Below, one piece after another: positions 44,150-52,631 of a DNA stretch of 64,000 nt. Origin of the DNA: Blastococcus mobilis (GTDB lineage: Bacteria; Actinomycetota; Actinomycetes; Mycobacteriales; Geodermatophilaceae); assembly GCF_900188025.1 (NCBI RefSeq), contig NZ_FZNO01000004.1, forward strand, positions 1-64,000, read 5' to 3'. Position 1 is the stretch's first letter. Each line of letters opens with the position of its first letter. The notes under the pieces were generated by a model. The model searched no databases and was not told the origin of the DNA. It saw nothing but the letters and a program-made list of their open reading frames with translations. Both the position numbers and the translations under genes were made by a program.

Positions 44150-46089
44150 GCGAGTCCTACCCTGCGCCGGCTGCCCTCGAGACGGTGCGGCTCACCGTTG
44201 CCCAGGCCGTGGTCCGGTTCCTGGCCCAGCAGTACACCGAGCGCGACGGGCAGCGACAGCGGCTGTTCGCCGGCTGCTTCGGCATCTTCGGGCACGGCAA
44301 CGTCGCCGGCCTGGGCCAGGCACTGCTGCAGGCCGAGCTCGAGGACGACGCCGCCGAGCCGTCCCTGAGGTACGTGCTGGGCCGCAACGAGCAGGCCGTC
44401 GTGCACACCGCCGTGGCCTACGCCCGGGCCAAGGACCGGCTGCAGACCTGGGCGATCTCCACCAGCGTCGGCCCCGGCTCCACGAACACGCTCACCGGTG
44501 CGGCGCTGGCCACCATCAACCGGCTGCCGGTGCTGCTGCTGCCGGCGGACACCTTCGCCACCCGCTCGGCCGGCCCGCTGCTGCAGGAGCTCGAGCGGCC
44601 CGACACCGGGGACGTGACCGTCAACGACGCCTTCCGGCCGGTCTCGCGCTACTTCGACCGCATCTGGCGACCCGAGCAGCTGCCCGGCGCCCTGCTCGGC
44701 GCGATGCGGGTGCTCACCGACCCGGCCGAGACCGGCGCGGTCACCCTCTGCTTCCCGCAGGACGTGCAGGCCGAGGCGTTCGACTGGCCGGTCGAGCTGT
44801 TCGCCGAGCGGACCTGGCACGTGGGCCGGCCGTTGCCGGAGCCGGCTGCCCTGCAGCGCGCCGTCGAGGTGATCCGCTCGGCCCGGCGCCCGCTGATCGT
44901 GGCCGGCGGCGGGGTCATCTACTCGCAGGCGACCGACGCGTTGGACGCCTTCGTCTTGGCCACCGGCATCCCGGTCGGCCAGACCCAGGCCGGCAAGGGC
45001 GCGCTGCCCTACGACCACCCGCAGTCGGTCGGCGCGATCGGCTCCACCGGGACCACGGCGGCCAACGCGCTGGCCCGCGAGGCCGACGTCGTCATCGGGA
45101 TCGGCACCCGGTACCAGGACTTCACCACCGCCTCGCACACCGCGTTCAACGACCCCGGCGTGCGGTTCGTCAACGTCAACATCGGCTCGTCGGACGCCGT
45201 CAAGCACGCCGGTGTCGCCGTGCAGGCCGATGCCCGCGAAACGCTGACCGCGCTCACCGAGGCGCTGACCGGCTGGTCGGTCGACGACGGGTACCGGGCC
45301 CGCACCGCGGAGCTCGCCGCGCGGTGGGAGGCCACCGTCGAGGCCGCCTACCACCCCGAGACCCCGAGCGCCGGCGAGGGCGGCCGGCTGACGCAGAACG
45401 AGGTCATCGGGATCGTCAACGAGGTCTCCGCGCCGCGGGACGTCGTCGTCTGCGCCGCCGGCTCCATGCCCGGCGACCTGCACAAGATGTGGCGGGTCCG
45501 CGACCGCAAGGGCTATCACGTCGAGTACGGCTACTCGACCATGGGATACGAGATCCCGGGGGGCATCGGCATCCGGATGGCCAGCCCCGACCGCGACGTC
45601 TTCGTCATGGTCGGCGACGGCTCCTACCTGATGATGCCGACCGAGCTGGTCACCGCCGTCCAGGAAGGCGTCAAGATCGTCGTCGTCCTGGTGCAGAACC
45701 ACGGCTTCGCCTCGATCGGGGCCCTGTCGGAGTCCCTCGGCTCACAGCGGTTCGGCACCCGCTACCGCTACCGCTCCGAGTCCGGCCGGCTCGACGGCGA
45801 CGTGCTGCCGGTCGACCTCGCCGCCAACGCCGCCAGCCTCGGCGTCGACGTCCTGGTCGCGCAGGACGGGCCGAGCTTCGAGGCGGCGCTGCGCAAGGCC
45901 AAGGCCGGCGACCGGACGACGGTCGTGCACGTCGAGACGGACCCGCTCATGGACGCGCCGTCGAGCGAGTCGTGGTGGGACGTCCCGGTCAGCGAGGTGT
46001 CCACCCTGCAGAGCACCCAGGACGCCCGCGCGGTCTACGACCGCTGGAAGGCCGTCCAGCGTCCGTACCTGAACCCCACCGAGCCCTGA
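44146..46089 (+). CDS. iolD: 3D-(3,5/4)-trihydroxycyclohexane-1,2-dione hydrolase IolD
   Basis: The 647-residue thiamine-diphosphate enzyme opens the inositol ring product. Typical parts are FGIFGHGNVAGLGQAL, the catalytic glutamate region YVLGRNEQAVVHTAVAYA, and the ThDP/Mg motif VGDGSYLMMPTEL followed by QNHG. The GTG at 44146 overlaps the iolB stop; the long frame upstream is a shadow of iolB. It is followed 25 bases later by iolE. Confidence 0.95.
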   Translation: MSESYPAPAALETVRLTVAQAVVRFLAQQYTERDGQRQRLFAGCFGIFGHGNVAGLGQALLQAELEDDAAEPSLRYVLGRNEQAVVHTAVAYARAKDRLQTWAISTSVGPGSTNTLTGAALATINRLPVLLLPADTFATRSAGPLLQELERPDTGDVTVNDAFRPVSRYFDRIWRPEQLPGALLGAMRVLTDPAETGAVTLCFPQDVQAEAFDWPVELFAERTWHVGRPLPEPAALQRAVEVIRSARRPLIVAGGGVIYSQATDALDAFVLATGIPVGQTQAGKGALPYDHPQSVGAIGSTGTTAANALAREADVVIGIGTRYQDFTTASHTAFNDPGVRFVNVNIGSSDAVKHAGVAVQADARETLTALTEALTGWSVDDGYRARTAELAARWEATVEAAYHPETPSAGEGGRLTQNEVIGIVNEVSAPRDVVVCAAGSMPGDLHKMWRVRDRKGYHVEYGYSTMGYEIPGGIGIRMASPDRDVFVMVGDGSYLMMPTELVTAVQEGVKIVVVLVQNHGFASIGALSESLGSQRFGTRYRYRSESGRLDGDVLPVDLAANAASLGVDVLVAQDGPSFEAALRKAKAGDRTTVVHVETDPLMDAPSSESWWDVPVSEVSTLQSTQDARAVYDRWKAVQRPYLNPTEP

Positions 46090-46114
46090 CCCACCGTTCC
46101 CGGAGGAGGACCGT

Positions 46115-47119
46115 ATGAGCGCGGACAGCCAGGCGGCGACCGCACCGCAGCAGGACACCGGCCACACCCCGGGTCGCAGCCGCATCAGGGTGGGGTCGGC
46201 GCCCGACTCGTGGGGCGTGTGGTTCCCCGACGACCCGCACCAGGTGCCGTGGCAGCGCTTCCTCGACGAGGTCAGCGCCTGCGGGTACGAGTGGATCGAG
46301 CTGGGCCCCTACGGCTATCTGCCCACCGACCCCGCGCAGCTGTCCGACGAGCTCGGCGCGCGGGACCTACGGGTGTCGGCCGGCACCGTGTTCGAGCACC
46401 TGCACCGGCCCGAGTCCTGGGACGCCGTGTGGAGCCAGGTCAAGGACGTGGCCGCGCTGACCGAGGCCGTGGGCGGGACACACGTCGTCGTCATCCCGGA
46501 CACCTTCCGTGACCAGAAGACCGGCGCGGACGTCGAGCCACGGGAGCTCACCCCCGAGGCGTGGCGCGCGAAGACCAGCGGTGTGGACCGGCTGGCCCAC
46601 GCGATCCGGGAGGAGTACGGGCTCTCCATCGCCTACCACCCGCACGCGGAGAGCCACGTGGGCTGGCAGCACGACATCGAGCGGTTCCTCGCCGACACCG
46701 ACCCGCAGCTCGTGCCGCTCTGCCTGGACACCGGGCACGTCAGCTACTACCGAGGCGACAACCTGGACCTGATCCGCCGCTACCCGGAGCGCATCGGTTA
46801 CCTGCACCTCAAGCAGGTCGACCCGACGGTCGTCGACGAGGTGCTCGAGAAGGACATCACCTGGCCGGAGGCGGTCAGGATGAACGCGTTCGTGGAACCG
46901 CCCAACGGGGTGCCCGCCTACCCGCCGCTGTTCGAGGCGATCGAGGAGCACGGGCTGGACGTGTTCGCGATCGTCGAGCAGGACATGTACCCCTGCCCGC
47001 CGGACCAGCCGTTCCCGATCGCCCGGCGCACCCACCGGCACATCGCCGGCTGCCGGCTGCCGGCGCTGGAGATCGGCGCCCCGAAGACCCCCGCCACCGG
47101 ATCGGAGGCCCAGGCGTGA
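46115..47119 (+). CDS. iolE: myo-inosose-2 dehydratase IolE
   Basis: The 334-residue TIM-barrel enzyme dehydrates scyllo-inosose. It has the family marks [29 protein letters not shown], the metal ligands in [13 protein letters not shown] and [10 protein letters not shown], and a late [18 protein letters not shown] ribosome-binding site precedes the ATG. The stop overlaps the iolG start (GTGA). Confidence 0.93.
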   Translation: MSADSQAATAPQQDTGHTPGRSRIRVGSAPDSWGVWFPDDPHQVPWQRFLDEVSACGYEWIELGPYGYLPTDPAQLSDELGARDLRVSAGTVFEHLHRPESWDAVWSQVKDVAALTEAVGGTHVVVIPDTFRDQKTGADVEPRELTPEAWRAKTSGVDRLAHAIREEYGLSIAYHPHAESHVGWQHDIERFLADTDPQLVPLCLDTGHVSYYRGDNLDLIRRYPERIGYLHLKQVDPTVVDEVLEKDITWPEAVRMNAFVEPPNGVPAYPPLFEAIEEHGLDVFAIVEQDMYPCPPDQPFPIARRTHRHIAGCRLPALEIGAPKTPATGSEAQA

Positions 47120-48189
47120 CCACCGCCGAGACCCGCGCCGGGGTGCTCCCCGACCTCGCCGACGTCCCGGCGCGCGACCTGCGCGTGGCCGTGCTGGGCG
47201 TCGGGATGATGGGCGCCGACCACGTCGCCCGCCTCTACAGCCGCATCTCCGGAGCCCAGGTCGTCGCGGTCAGCGACGCGTTCGCCGAGAAGGCCGAGCA
47301 GGTGGCCGCCGCCGTGCCCGGCTGCCGGGTGATGGGCGACCCGCTGGCCGCGATCGCCGACGACGACGTCGACGCCGTCCTGATCGCCACCCCCGGCCAG
47401 TTCCACGAGGAGCAGGTGCTCGCCTGCATCGGGCGGGGCAAGCCGGTGCTGTGCGAGAAGCCGCTGACGATGGACGCCGACAGCGCCCTGGCCGTGGTCC
47501 GGGCCGAGGACGAGTACACCGCGCGCACCGGCCGGCGGCTGGTCCAGGTCGGCTTCATGCGCCGCTTCGACCCCGAGTACGCCGAGCTCAAGGCACTGAT
47601 CGCCGGCGGCGGGCTCGGTGAGCCGCTGCTCGTGCACTGCGCGCACCGCAACGCCGCCGTCCCGCCGCACTTCACCAGCGAGATGATGGTCAACGACTCG
47701 GTGGTGCACGAGGTCGACGTCGCCCGGTTCCTGCTGGACGAGGAGATCGCCGCGGTGACCGTGCTGCGGCCGAGGGCGACCCGGCACGCGGTGGCCGGCC
47801 AGTCCGACCCGCTGCTGGTGCTGTTCGAGACCACCGGTGGCCGGATGGTCGACGTCGAGTGCTTCGTCAGCACCGGCGTGGGCTACGAGGTGCGCACGGA
47901 GGTGGTCGGCGAGGACGGCAGTGCCATGATCGGCCTCGACCTGGGCCTCGTCCGCCTGGCCGGCGGGACCCCGGGCGCGACCCGGTCGACCGGCATCGCG
48001 CCGGACTTCCGGCAGCGCTTCGGCCGCGCCTACGACATCGAGCTGCAGCGCTGGGTGGACGCCGCCCGCCGCGGCGAGGTCGACGGCCCGGGGGCGTGGG
48101 ACGGCTACGCCGCGCAGGCGGTCTGCGCCGCCGGGGTCGAGGCGCTGCACAGCGGACGGCGGACCGAGGTCCGGATGGAGTCGCGATGA
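47116..48189 (+). CDS. iolG: inositol 2-dehydrogenase IolG (Gfo/Idh/MocA)
   Basis: The 357-residue NAD-dependent dehydrogenase oxidises myo-inositol to scyllo-inosose. The Rossmann motif is [17 protein letters not shown], the catalytic lysine is in LCEKPLTMD, and MRRFDPEY with the catalytic [10 protein letters not shown] follows, as in IolG. The GTG at 47116 overlaps the iolE stop, and the stop overlaps the next gene's ATG. It is one of three Gfo/Idh/MocA proteins in the region. Confidence 0.9.
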   Translation: MTTAETRAGVLPDLADVPARDLRVAVLGVGMMGADHVARLYSRISGAQVVAVSDAFAEKAEQVAAAVPGCRVMGDPLAAIADDDVDAVLIATPGQFHEEQVLACIGRGKPVLCEKPLTMDADSALAVVRAEDEYTARTGRRLVQVGFMRRFDPEYAELKALIAGGGLGEPLLVHCAHRNAAVPPHFTSEMMVNDSVVHEVDVARFLLDEEIAAVTVLRPRATRHAVAGQSDPLLVLFETTGGRMVDVECFVSTGVGYEVRTEVVGEDGSAMIGLDLGLVRLAGGTPGATRSTGIAPDFRQRFGRAYDIELQRWVDAARRGEVDGPGAWDGYAAQAVCAAGVEALHSGRRTEVRMESR

Positions 48190-49124
48190 GGATCGCCCTG
48201 GACCCGCAGATGCTGCGCAACGTCCCGCTGCTCGAGCTGCCCGACGTGGTGGCCGGCATGGGCTACGAGTGGATCGAGCTCTCCCCCCGCGAGGACTTCA
48301 TCCCGTTCTTCAAGCACCCGCGGGTGGACACCGCCACGGTGCGGGCCTTGCGGTCGAAGCTGTCCGACGCAGGCGTCGGCGTCACCTCGCTGCTGCCGGT
48401 CATGCGCTGGTCGGGCCCGGGCGAGGTGGAGCGGCAGGCCGCCGTCCGCTACTGGAAGCGGGCCATCGAGATCTGCGTCGAGCTCGGCGCGGACACGATG
48501 AACTCCGAGTTCAGCGGCCGGCCGGAGGCCCCGGAGCTCGCCGAGGCGATGTTCTGGCGGTCGATGGAGGAGCTGCTGCCGATCTTCGAGCGGGAGGGCG
48601 TCAAGCTCGTGCTCGAGCCGCACCCGGACGACTTCATCGAGCTCGGCCACCCGGCGGTCGACATGGTCCGCGGCATCGACTCGCCGTGCGTCAGCTTCCT
48701 GTACTGCATGCCGCACACGTTCCACCAGGGCGACGACGCGGCCGGGATCATCGCCCACGCCGGCGACCTGCTCACCCACGTGCACGTCGCCGACTCGATG
48801 GACCACACCGCCTCCGACGGGCTGCGCTACATCACCAACCCGCCGGGCAACCCCGTCCGCGTCCACCAGCACATGGAGCTCGGGCGCGGCGACGTGGACG
48901 CCGACGAGGCCTTCGCCGCCCTGGCGGGGATCGGCTTCGACGGCGTCCTCACCACCTGCGTCTTCGGGTGGGACGACCAGGCCCGCGAGTCCGGCACGCG
49001 GATGCTCGCCGCCATCCGCGAGCTGGTCTCCAAGCACTTCCCCGGTGACGCGCTCGCCGGTGCCTCCGCTCCCGGACGGCCGAACTTCCCCCAGACACCG
49101 CTCCCCGACGACACCGCTCCTTGA
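48186..49124 (+). CDS. IolH-like sugar phosphate isomerase/epimerase
   Basis: This 312-residue TIM-barrel protein belongs to the xylose-isomerase-like AP2EC family: [43 protein letters not shown] and [12 protein letters not shown] supply the metal ligands. In iol clusters such proteins (IolH, IolI) interconvert inosose isomers so that other inositols can enter the pathway. The ATG overlaps the iolG stop. It is followed nine bases later by the dehydrogenase gene. Confidence 0.82.
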   Translation: MRIALDPQMLRNVPLLELPDVVAGMGYEWIELSPREDFIPFFKHPRVDTATVRALRSKLSDAGVGVTSLLPVMRWSGPGEVERQAAVRYWKRAIEICVELGADTMNSEFSGRPEAPELAEAMFWRSMEELLPIFEREGVKLVLEPHPDDFIELGHPAVDMVRGIDSPCVSFLYCMPHTFHQGDDAAGIIAHAGDLLTHVHVADSMDHTASDGLRYITNPPGNPVRVHQHMELGRGDVDADEAFAALAGIGFDGVLTTCVFGWDDQARESGTRMLAAIRELVSKHFPGDALAGASAPGRPNFPQTPLPDDTAP

Positions 49125-49133
49125 GAGGTAGCC

Positions 49134-50627
49134 ATGCCCACCCACATCCCGCACTGGATCGACGGCGCCCGCCGCGAGGGTGCCAGTGGTCGCACCGGAG
49201 AGGTGACCGACTCGGCGACCGGTGAGGTCACCGGCCAGGTCGCGCTCGCCTCGCCCGAGGAGGTCGACGCCGCGGTCGCCGCCGCCTCGGCCGCCTTCCC
49301 GGGCTGGCGCGACACGTCGCTGGCCAGGCGCACGGCGGTGCTGTTCCGCTTCCGGGAGCTGCTCAACGCCCGCAAGCCCGAGCTGGCCGCGATCATCACC
49401 GCCGAGCACGGCAAGGTCCTCGACGACGCCCTGGGCGAGGTCTCCCGCGGCCAGGAGGTCGTGGAGTACGCCTGCGGCGTCCCCTCGCTGGTCCGCGGCG
49501 GGTTCACCGAGAACGCCTCGACCAACGTCGACGTGCACTCGGTCCGCCAGCCGCTCGGCCCGGTGGCGATCATCAGCCCGTTCAACTTCCCGGCGATGGT
49601 CCCGATGTGGTTCTTCCCCATCGCGATCGCCACGGGCAACACCGTCGTCCTCAAGCCCAGCGAGCAGGACCCCTCGGCGGCGCTCTGGATCGCCGAGCTG
49701 TGGAAGGAGGCCGGGCTGCCCGACGGCGTGTTCAACGTCGTCCAGGGCGACAAGGTCGCCGTCGACCGGCTGCTGGAGCACCCCGACATCCGGTCGGTGT
49801 CCTTCGTCGGCTCCACCGCGATCGCCCGCTACGTCTACGAGACCGGCACCCGCAACGGCAAGCGGGTGCAGGCCCTCGGTGGCGCGAAGAACCACATGAT
49901 CGTGCTCCCCGACGCGGACCTGGACCTGGCGGCCGACGCCGCGGTCAACTCTGGGTTCGGCTCGGCCGGCGAGCGCTGCATGGCGATCAGCGCGATCGTC
50001 GCCGTCGGCGGCGTGGGTGACGACCTGGTCGCCCGCATCGCCGAGCGCACCGCCACGCTGCGCACCGGCGACGGCCGGAAGGGCAGCGACATGGGCCCGC
50101 TGATCAGCCGGCGGCACCGGGACCGGGTCGCCTCCTACGTCGACGCCGGCGAGGACGAGGGCGCCAAGCTGGTGGTCGACGGCCGTGAGGTGCAGCCCGA
50201 CGGCGGGGAGAACGGGTACTGGCTCGGCCCGACGCTGCTCGACCACGTGCAGCCGCAGATGAGCGTGTACACCGACGAGATCTTCGGCCCGGTGCTCTCG
50301 GTGCTGCGAGTGGACACCTACGAGCATGCACTGGAGCTGGTGAACAGCAACGAGTACGGCAACGGCACCGCGATCTTCACCAACGACGGCGGCGCCGCCC
50401 GGCGCTTCCAGCACGAGGTGGAGGTCGGGATGATCGGCATCAACGTCCCGATCCCGGTGCCGATGGCCTACTACTCCTTCGGCGGGTGGAAGAACAGCCT
50501 CTTCGGCGACTCCCACGCGCACGGTGCCGAGGGCGTGCACTTCTTCACCCGCGGCAAGGTCATCACCAGCCGCTGGCTGGACCCCAGCCACGGTGGCCTG
50601 AACCTCGGCTTCCCGCAGAACGCCTGA
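49134..50627 (+). CDS. mmsA: CoA-acylating methylmalonate/malonate semialdehyde dehydrogenase (IolA/MmsA)
   Basis: The 497-residue aldehyde dehydrogenase converts malonate semialdehyde to acetyl-CoA, the last step of inositol breakdown. It has ISPFNFPAMVPMWFFPIAIA, FVGSTAIARYVYETG and the catalytic cysteine in GSAGERCMAISA, all typical of the MmsA group. A GAGAGGTAG site precedes the ATG. It is the last gene of the operon and is followed by a strong terminator. Confidence 0.93.
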   Translation: MPTHIPHWIDGARREGASGRTGEVTDSATGEVTGQVALASPEEVDAAVAAASAAFPGWRDTSLARRTAVLFRFRELLNARKPELAAIITAEHGKVLDDALGEVSRGQEVVEYACGVPSLVRGGFTENASTNVDVHSVRQPLGPVAIISPFNFPAMVPMWFFPIAIATGNTVVLKPSEQDPSAALWIAELWKEAGLPDGVFNVVQGDKVAVDRLLEHPDIRSVSFVGSTAIARYVYETGTRNGKRVQALGGAKNHMIVLPDADLDLAADAAVNSGFGSAGERCMAISAIVAVGGVGDDLVARIAERTATLRTGDGRKGSDMGPLISRRHRDRVASYVDAGEDEGAKLVVDGREVQPDGGENGYWLGPTLLDHVQPQMSVYTDEIFGPVLSVLRVDTYEHALELVNSNEYGNGTAIFTNDGGAARRFQHEVEVGMIGINVPIPVPMAYYSFGGWKNSLFGDSHAHGAEGVHFFTRGKVITSRWLDPSHGGLNLGFPQNA

Positions 50628-50636
50628 GAGAGGACC

Positions 50637-50675
50637 GGCCGGAGCCGGCGAGACGAGTCTCCGCCGGCTCCGGCC
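50637..50675. terminator. 14-bp hairpin terminator between convergent genes
   Basis: The arms GGCCGGAGCCGGCG (50637-50650) and CGCCGGCTCCGGCC (50662-50675) pair exactly, and the loop can pair further (AGAC/GTCT). It lies between the ends of mmsA and the convergent isomerase gene. Confidence 0.8.
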
Positions 50676-50686
50676 CCTCCCGGCGA

Positions 50687-51517
50687 TCAGAGGGTGAAGG
50701 CGGTGCGGAAGCGGTCGAGGGCCCGCGCCGGATCGCCGGAGGCCCAGCCCTCCAGAGCCACGACGCCGGTATAGCCGAGCCGGCCGAGGGCGGCCGCCAC
50801 CGCCGGGTGGTGGATCTCCCCCGTGCCCGGCTCGCAGCGGCCGGGGACGTCGGCGACCTGGATCTCGCCGATCAGCGGCAGGGCCCGTTCCACGAGCGCC
50901 ACGAGGTTCCCCTCGCCGATCTGCGCGTGGTACAGGTCGAGGTTGAGCCGCAGGTGCGGGCTGCCCACCGCCTCCACCAGGGCGATCGTGTCGGCGGCGC
51001 GGGCGAACGGCGTGCCCGGGTGGTCGACGGCGGTGTTGAGGTTCTCCAGCGTGAAGACCCGCCCGGCCCGCTCCCCCAGCCTGGCCAGCTGCTCCAGCGT
51101 CCGCGCGGCGGTCAGCCACATCGCCGGGGTCACCACCTCGGCGGGGACGACCGGCAGCCCCCGGCCGTCCAGCCCGGTCCCGTGCACGTTGAGCCGCGGA
51201 CAGTCCAGCCGCTCGGCGACGGTGAGGGACTGCGCGGCGGTGCGCAGCAGCTCCGCGGCGCCGTCCGGGTCGGCCAGGGTGCCGCTGACGTACCCGGTCA
51301 TGGAGGAGAAGGTCGCGCCGGTCCTCGTGAGCTCGTCGACGTCCTTCGCCGTCCAGTCCCAGATCTCCACCTCGAAGCCGGCGTCGGCGATGCGCCGCAC
51401 CCGCTCGGCGAACGGCAGGTCGAGGAAGAGCATCTCGGCCGAGGCCGCCAGACGAAGGACCCCGTCCCCCCCACCCCGCGCGAGCTCGGGGCGGTGCCCT
51501 GGACGGGGCCGGCTCAC
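50687..51517 (-). CDS. hydroxypyruvate isomerase-like TIM-barrel protein
   Basis: The 276-residue protein matches the hydroxypyruvate isomerase (Hyi)/AP2EC TIM-barrel family: MLFLDLPFAERVRRIADAGF, VEIWDWTAKD, VFTLENLN, LNLDLYHAQI and EIQVADVPGRCEPGTGEI carry the metal ligands. The N-terminal 20 codons from GTG 51517 are made of the inverted 56-bp repeat; relatives begin near LRLAAS, at codon 21. No ATG or GTG exists at that point, so the repeat-derived start is probably really used. The GTG overlaps the stop of the upstream dehydrogenase. Confidence 0.78.
   Translation of the reverse strand: MSRPRPGHRPELARGGGDGVLRLAASAEMLFLDLPFAERVRRIADAGFEVEIWDWTAKDVDELTRTGATFSSMTGYVSGTLADPDGAAELLRTAAQSLTVAERLDCPRLNVHGTGLDGRGLPVVPAEVVTPAMWLTAARTLEQLARLGERAGRVFTLENLNTAVDHPGTPFARAADTIALVEAVGSPHLRLNLDLYHAQIGEGNLVALVERALPLIGEIQVADVPGRCEPGTGEIHHPAVAAALGRLGYTGVVALEGWASGDPARALDRFRTAFTL
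51455..51510 (-). repeat. 56-bp hairpin repeat, copy C, inside a coding sequence
   Basis: This inverted copy of the hairpin element differs from copy A at 9 of 56 positions. One inner stem pair changes from T-A to C-G, which keeps the pairing. It is read in frame as the first part of the isomerase gene (roughly codons 3-21). Confidence 0.8.
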
Positions 51518-52512
51518 TTCTCCACCTCGTCGATCCGCACCGGGTGGCCCGAGCGCACGGACTCGGCCGCTGCCAGCGCGATCGCCAGGGCGGCGCGGGC
51601 GTCCTCGCCGGTCGCCCGGGCCGGGGTCCCGGTGCGGACGGCGTCGACGAAGGCGGCCAGCTCGGCGGTGTAGGCGTCCGGGAAGAGTTCCTGGTCGCCG
51701 CGGACGGTCTCGACCAGCCGCCCGGCCGGCCCGGAGAAGGCCATCCCGCTGCGCCGGCCGTCGCCCATCGTCGCCATCCCGCCGGAGCCGAGCACCTCAC
51801 CGCGGACGTCGTAGCCGTAGGCGGCCTCGAAGCAGGCCTCGGCCACTGCCATGGCCCCGTTGTCGAACCGCACCGTGACCACCGCTGTGTCGAGCAACCC
51901 GCGGTCCCGCCACGCCGGCTCCACGAGCGCGTCCCCGGTCGCGAAGACCTCCACGGCCTCGCCACCGGGGTTGAGGAACCGCAGCGTGTCGAAGTCGTGG
52001 ATGAGCGTCTCGAGGAAGATCGTGTCGGGCAGGACACGGGACGGGTCGAAGCCGCCGGGGTCGCGGGTCAACGAGCGCAGCAGCCGGGGGGTCCCCAGGG
52101 TGCCGGCGTCGAGCAGCACCCGGGCGGCCCGCCAGTCGGCGGCGAACCGGCGGTTGAAGCCCACCTGCAGGACGACGCCCGCGGCGCGCGCCGCGTCGAT
52201 GGCGCGGGCGGCGTCCGGGAGGGTGACCGCCATCGGCTTCTCGCAGAAGACGTGCCGGCCCGCCGCCGCGGCGGCCACGACCAGGTCGGCGTGGGTGCGA
52301 GCCGGCGCCGCGATGACGACGGCCTCGACGGCCGGGTCGTCCCAGAGCTGCGCCACGTCGGTGCAGGAGCGGTCCGCGCCGAGCGCCCCGGCCAGCCGCT
52401 CGGCGGCACCCGGCGCGGGGTCGACGACCGCGGCCAGCCGCGCGGACGGCAGGCGCCGGGCAAGTGTCTCGGCGTGGAAGGCGCCCATCCGCCCCGACCC
52501 GACGAGGGCCAC
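51514..52512 (-). CDS. Gfo/Idh/MocA-family dehydrogenase
   Basis: The protein has 332 residues from GTG 52512, which starts right at the Rossmann motif VALVGSGRMGAFHAETLARR. The lysine of the EKP motif is in VFCEKPMAVT, followed by QVGFNRRFAADW and the catalytic-histidine segment ETLIHDFDTLRFL. This is the IolG-like branch, acting on an inositol or inosose. The much longer open frame upstream is antisense-style shadow of the P450 gene. It is transcribed between the P450 and isomerase genes, with hairpin repeat B just upstream. Confidence 0.85.
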   Translation of the reverse strand: MALVGSGRMGAFHAETLARRLPSARLAAVVDPAPGAAERLAGALGADRSCTDVAQLWDDPAVEAVVIAAPARTHADLVVAAAAAGRHVFCEKPMAVTLPDAARAIDAARAAGVVLQVGFNRRFAADWRAARVLLDAGTLGTPRLLRSLTRDPGGFDPSRVLPDTIFLETLIHDFDTLRFLNPGGEAVEVFATGDALVEPAWRDRGLLDTAVVTVRFDNGAMAVAEACFEAAYGYDVRGEVLGSGGMATMGDGRRSGMAFSGPAGRLVETVRGDQELFPDAYTAELAAFVDAVRTGTPARATGEDARAALAIALAAAESVRSGHPVRIDEVEK

Positions 52513-52544
52513 CCCGGTCCGACCCCCCTGCAGGGTCCCGGCGT

Positions 52545-52600
52545 GGCCCCGTCCCGGGTCCCGACCTGAGCCTGCGATGGGTGGGGAGGACGGGGTCCTT
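52545..52600 (+). repeat. 56-bp hairpin repeat, copy B
   Basis: It differs from copy A at only 4 of 56 positions. It lies in the 116-base gap between the P450 stop and the dehydrogenase start, so it would fold in the operon mRNA. The AAGGACCC motif of the P450 stop abuts it. Confidence 0.8.
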
Positions 52601-52607
52601 CCACGGT

Positions 52608-52631
52608 GGGGGGCAGGGGGGTCCTTTCTCA
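52608..52631 (-). repeat. stop-proximal AAGGACCC motif, P450 copy
   Basis: On the minus strand the P450 stop codon runs into TGAGAAAGGACCCCCCTGCC and then a C run, nearly identical to the motif after the M23 gene at 35729-35752. Confidence 0.65.

Noticed and set aside
48105-52037. Very long minus-strand open frame of about 1310 codons
   Set aside because: It is antisense to iolG, the iolH-like gene and mmsA, which have clear family motifs and tight operon spacing. Long stop-free antisense frames are normal in DNA this GC-rich.
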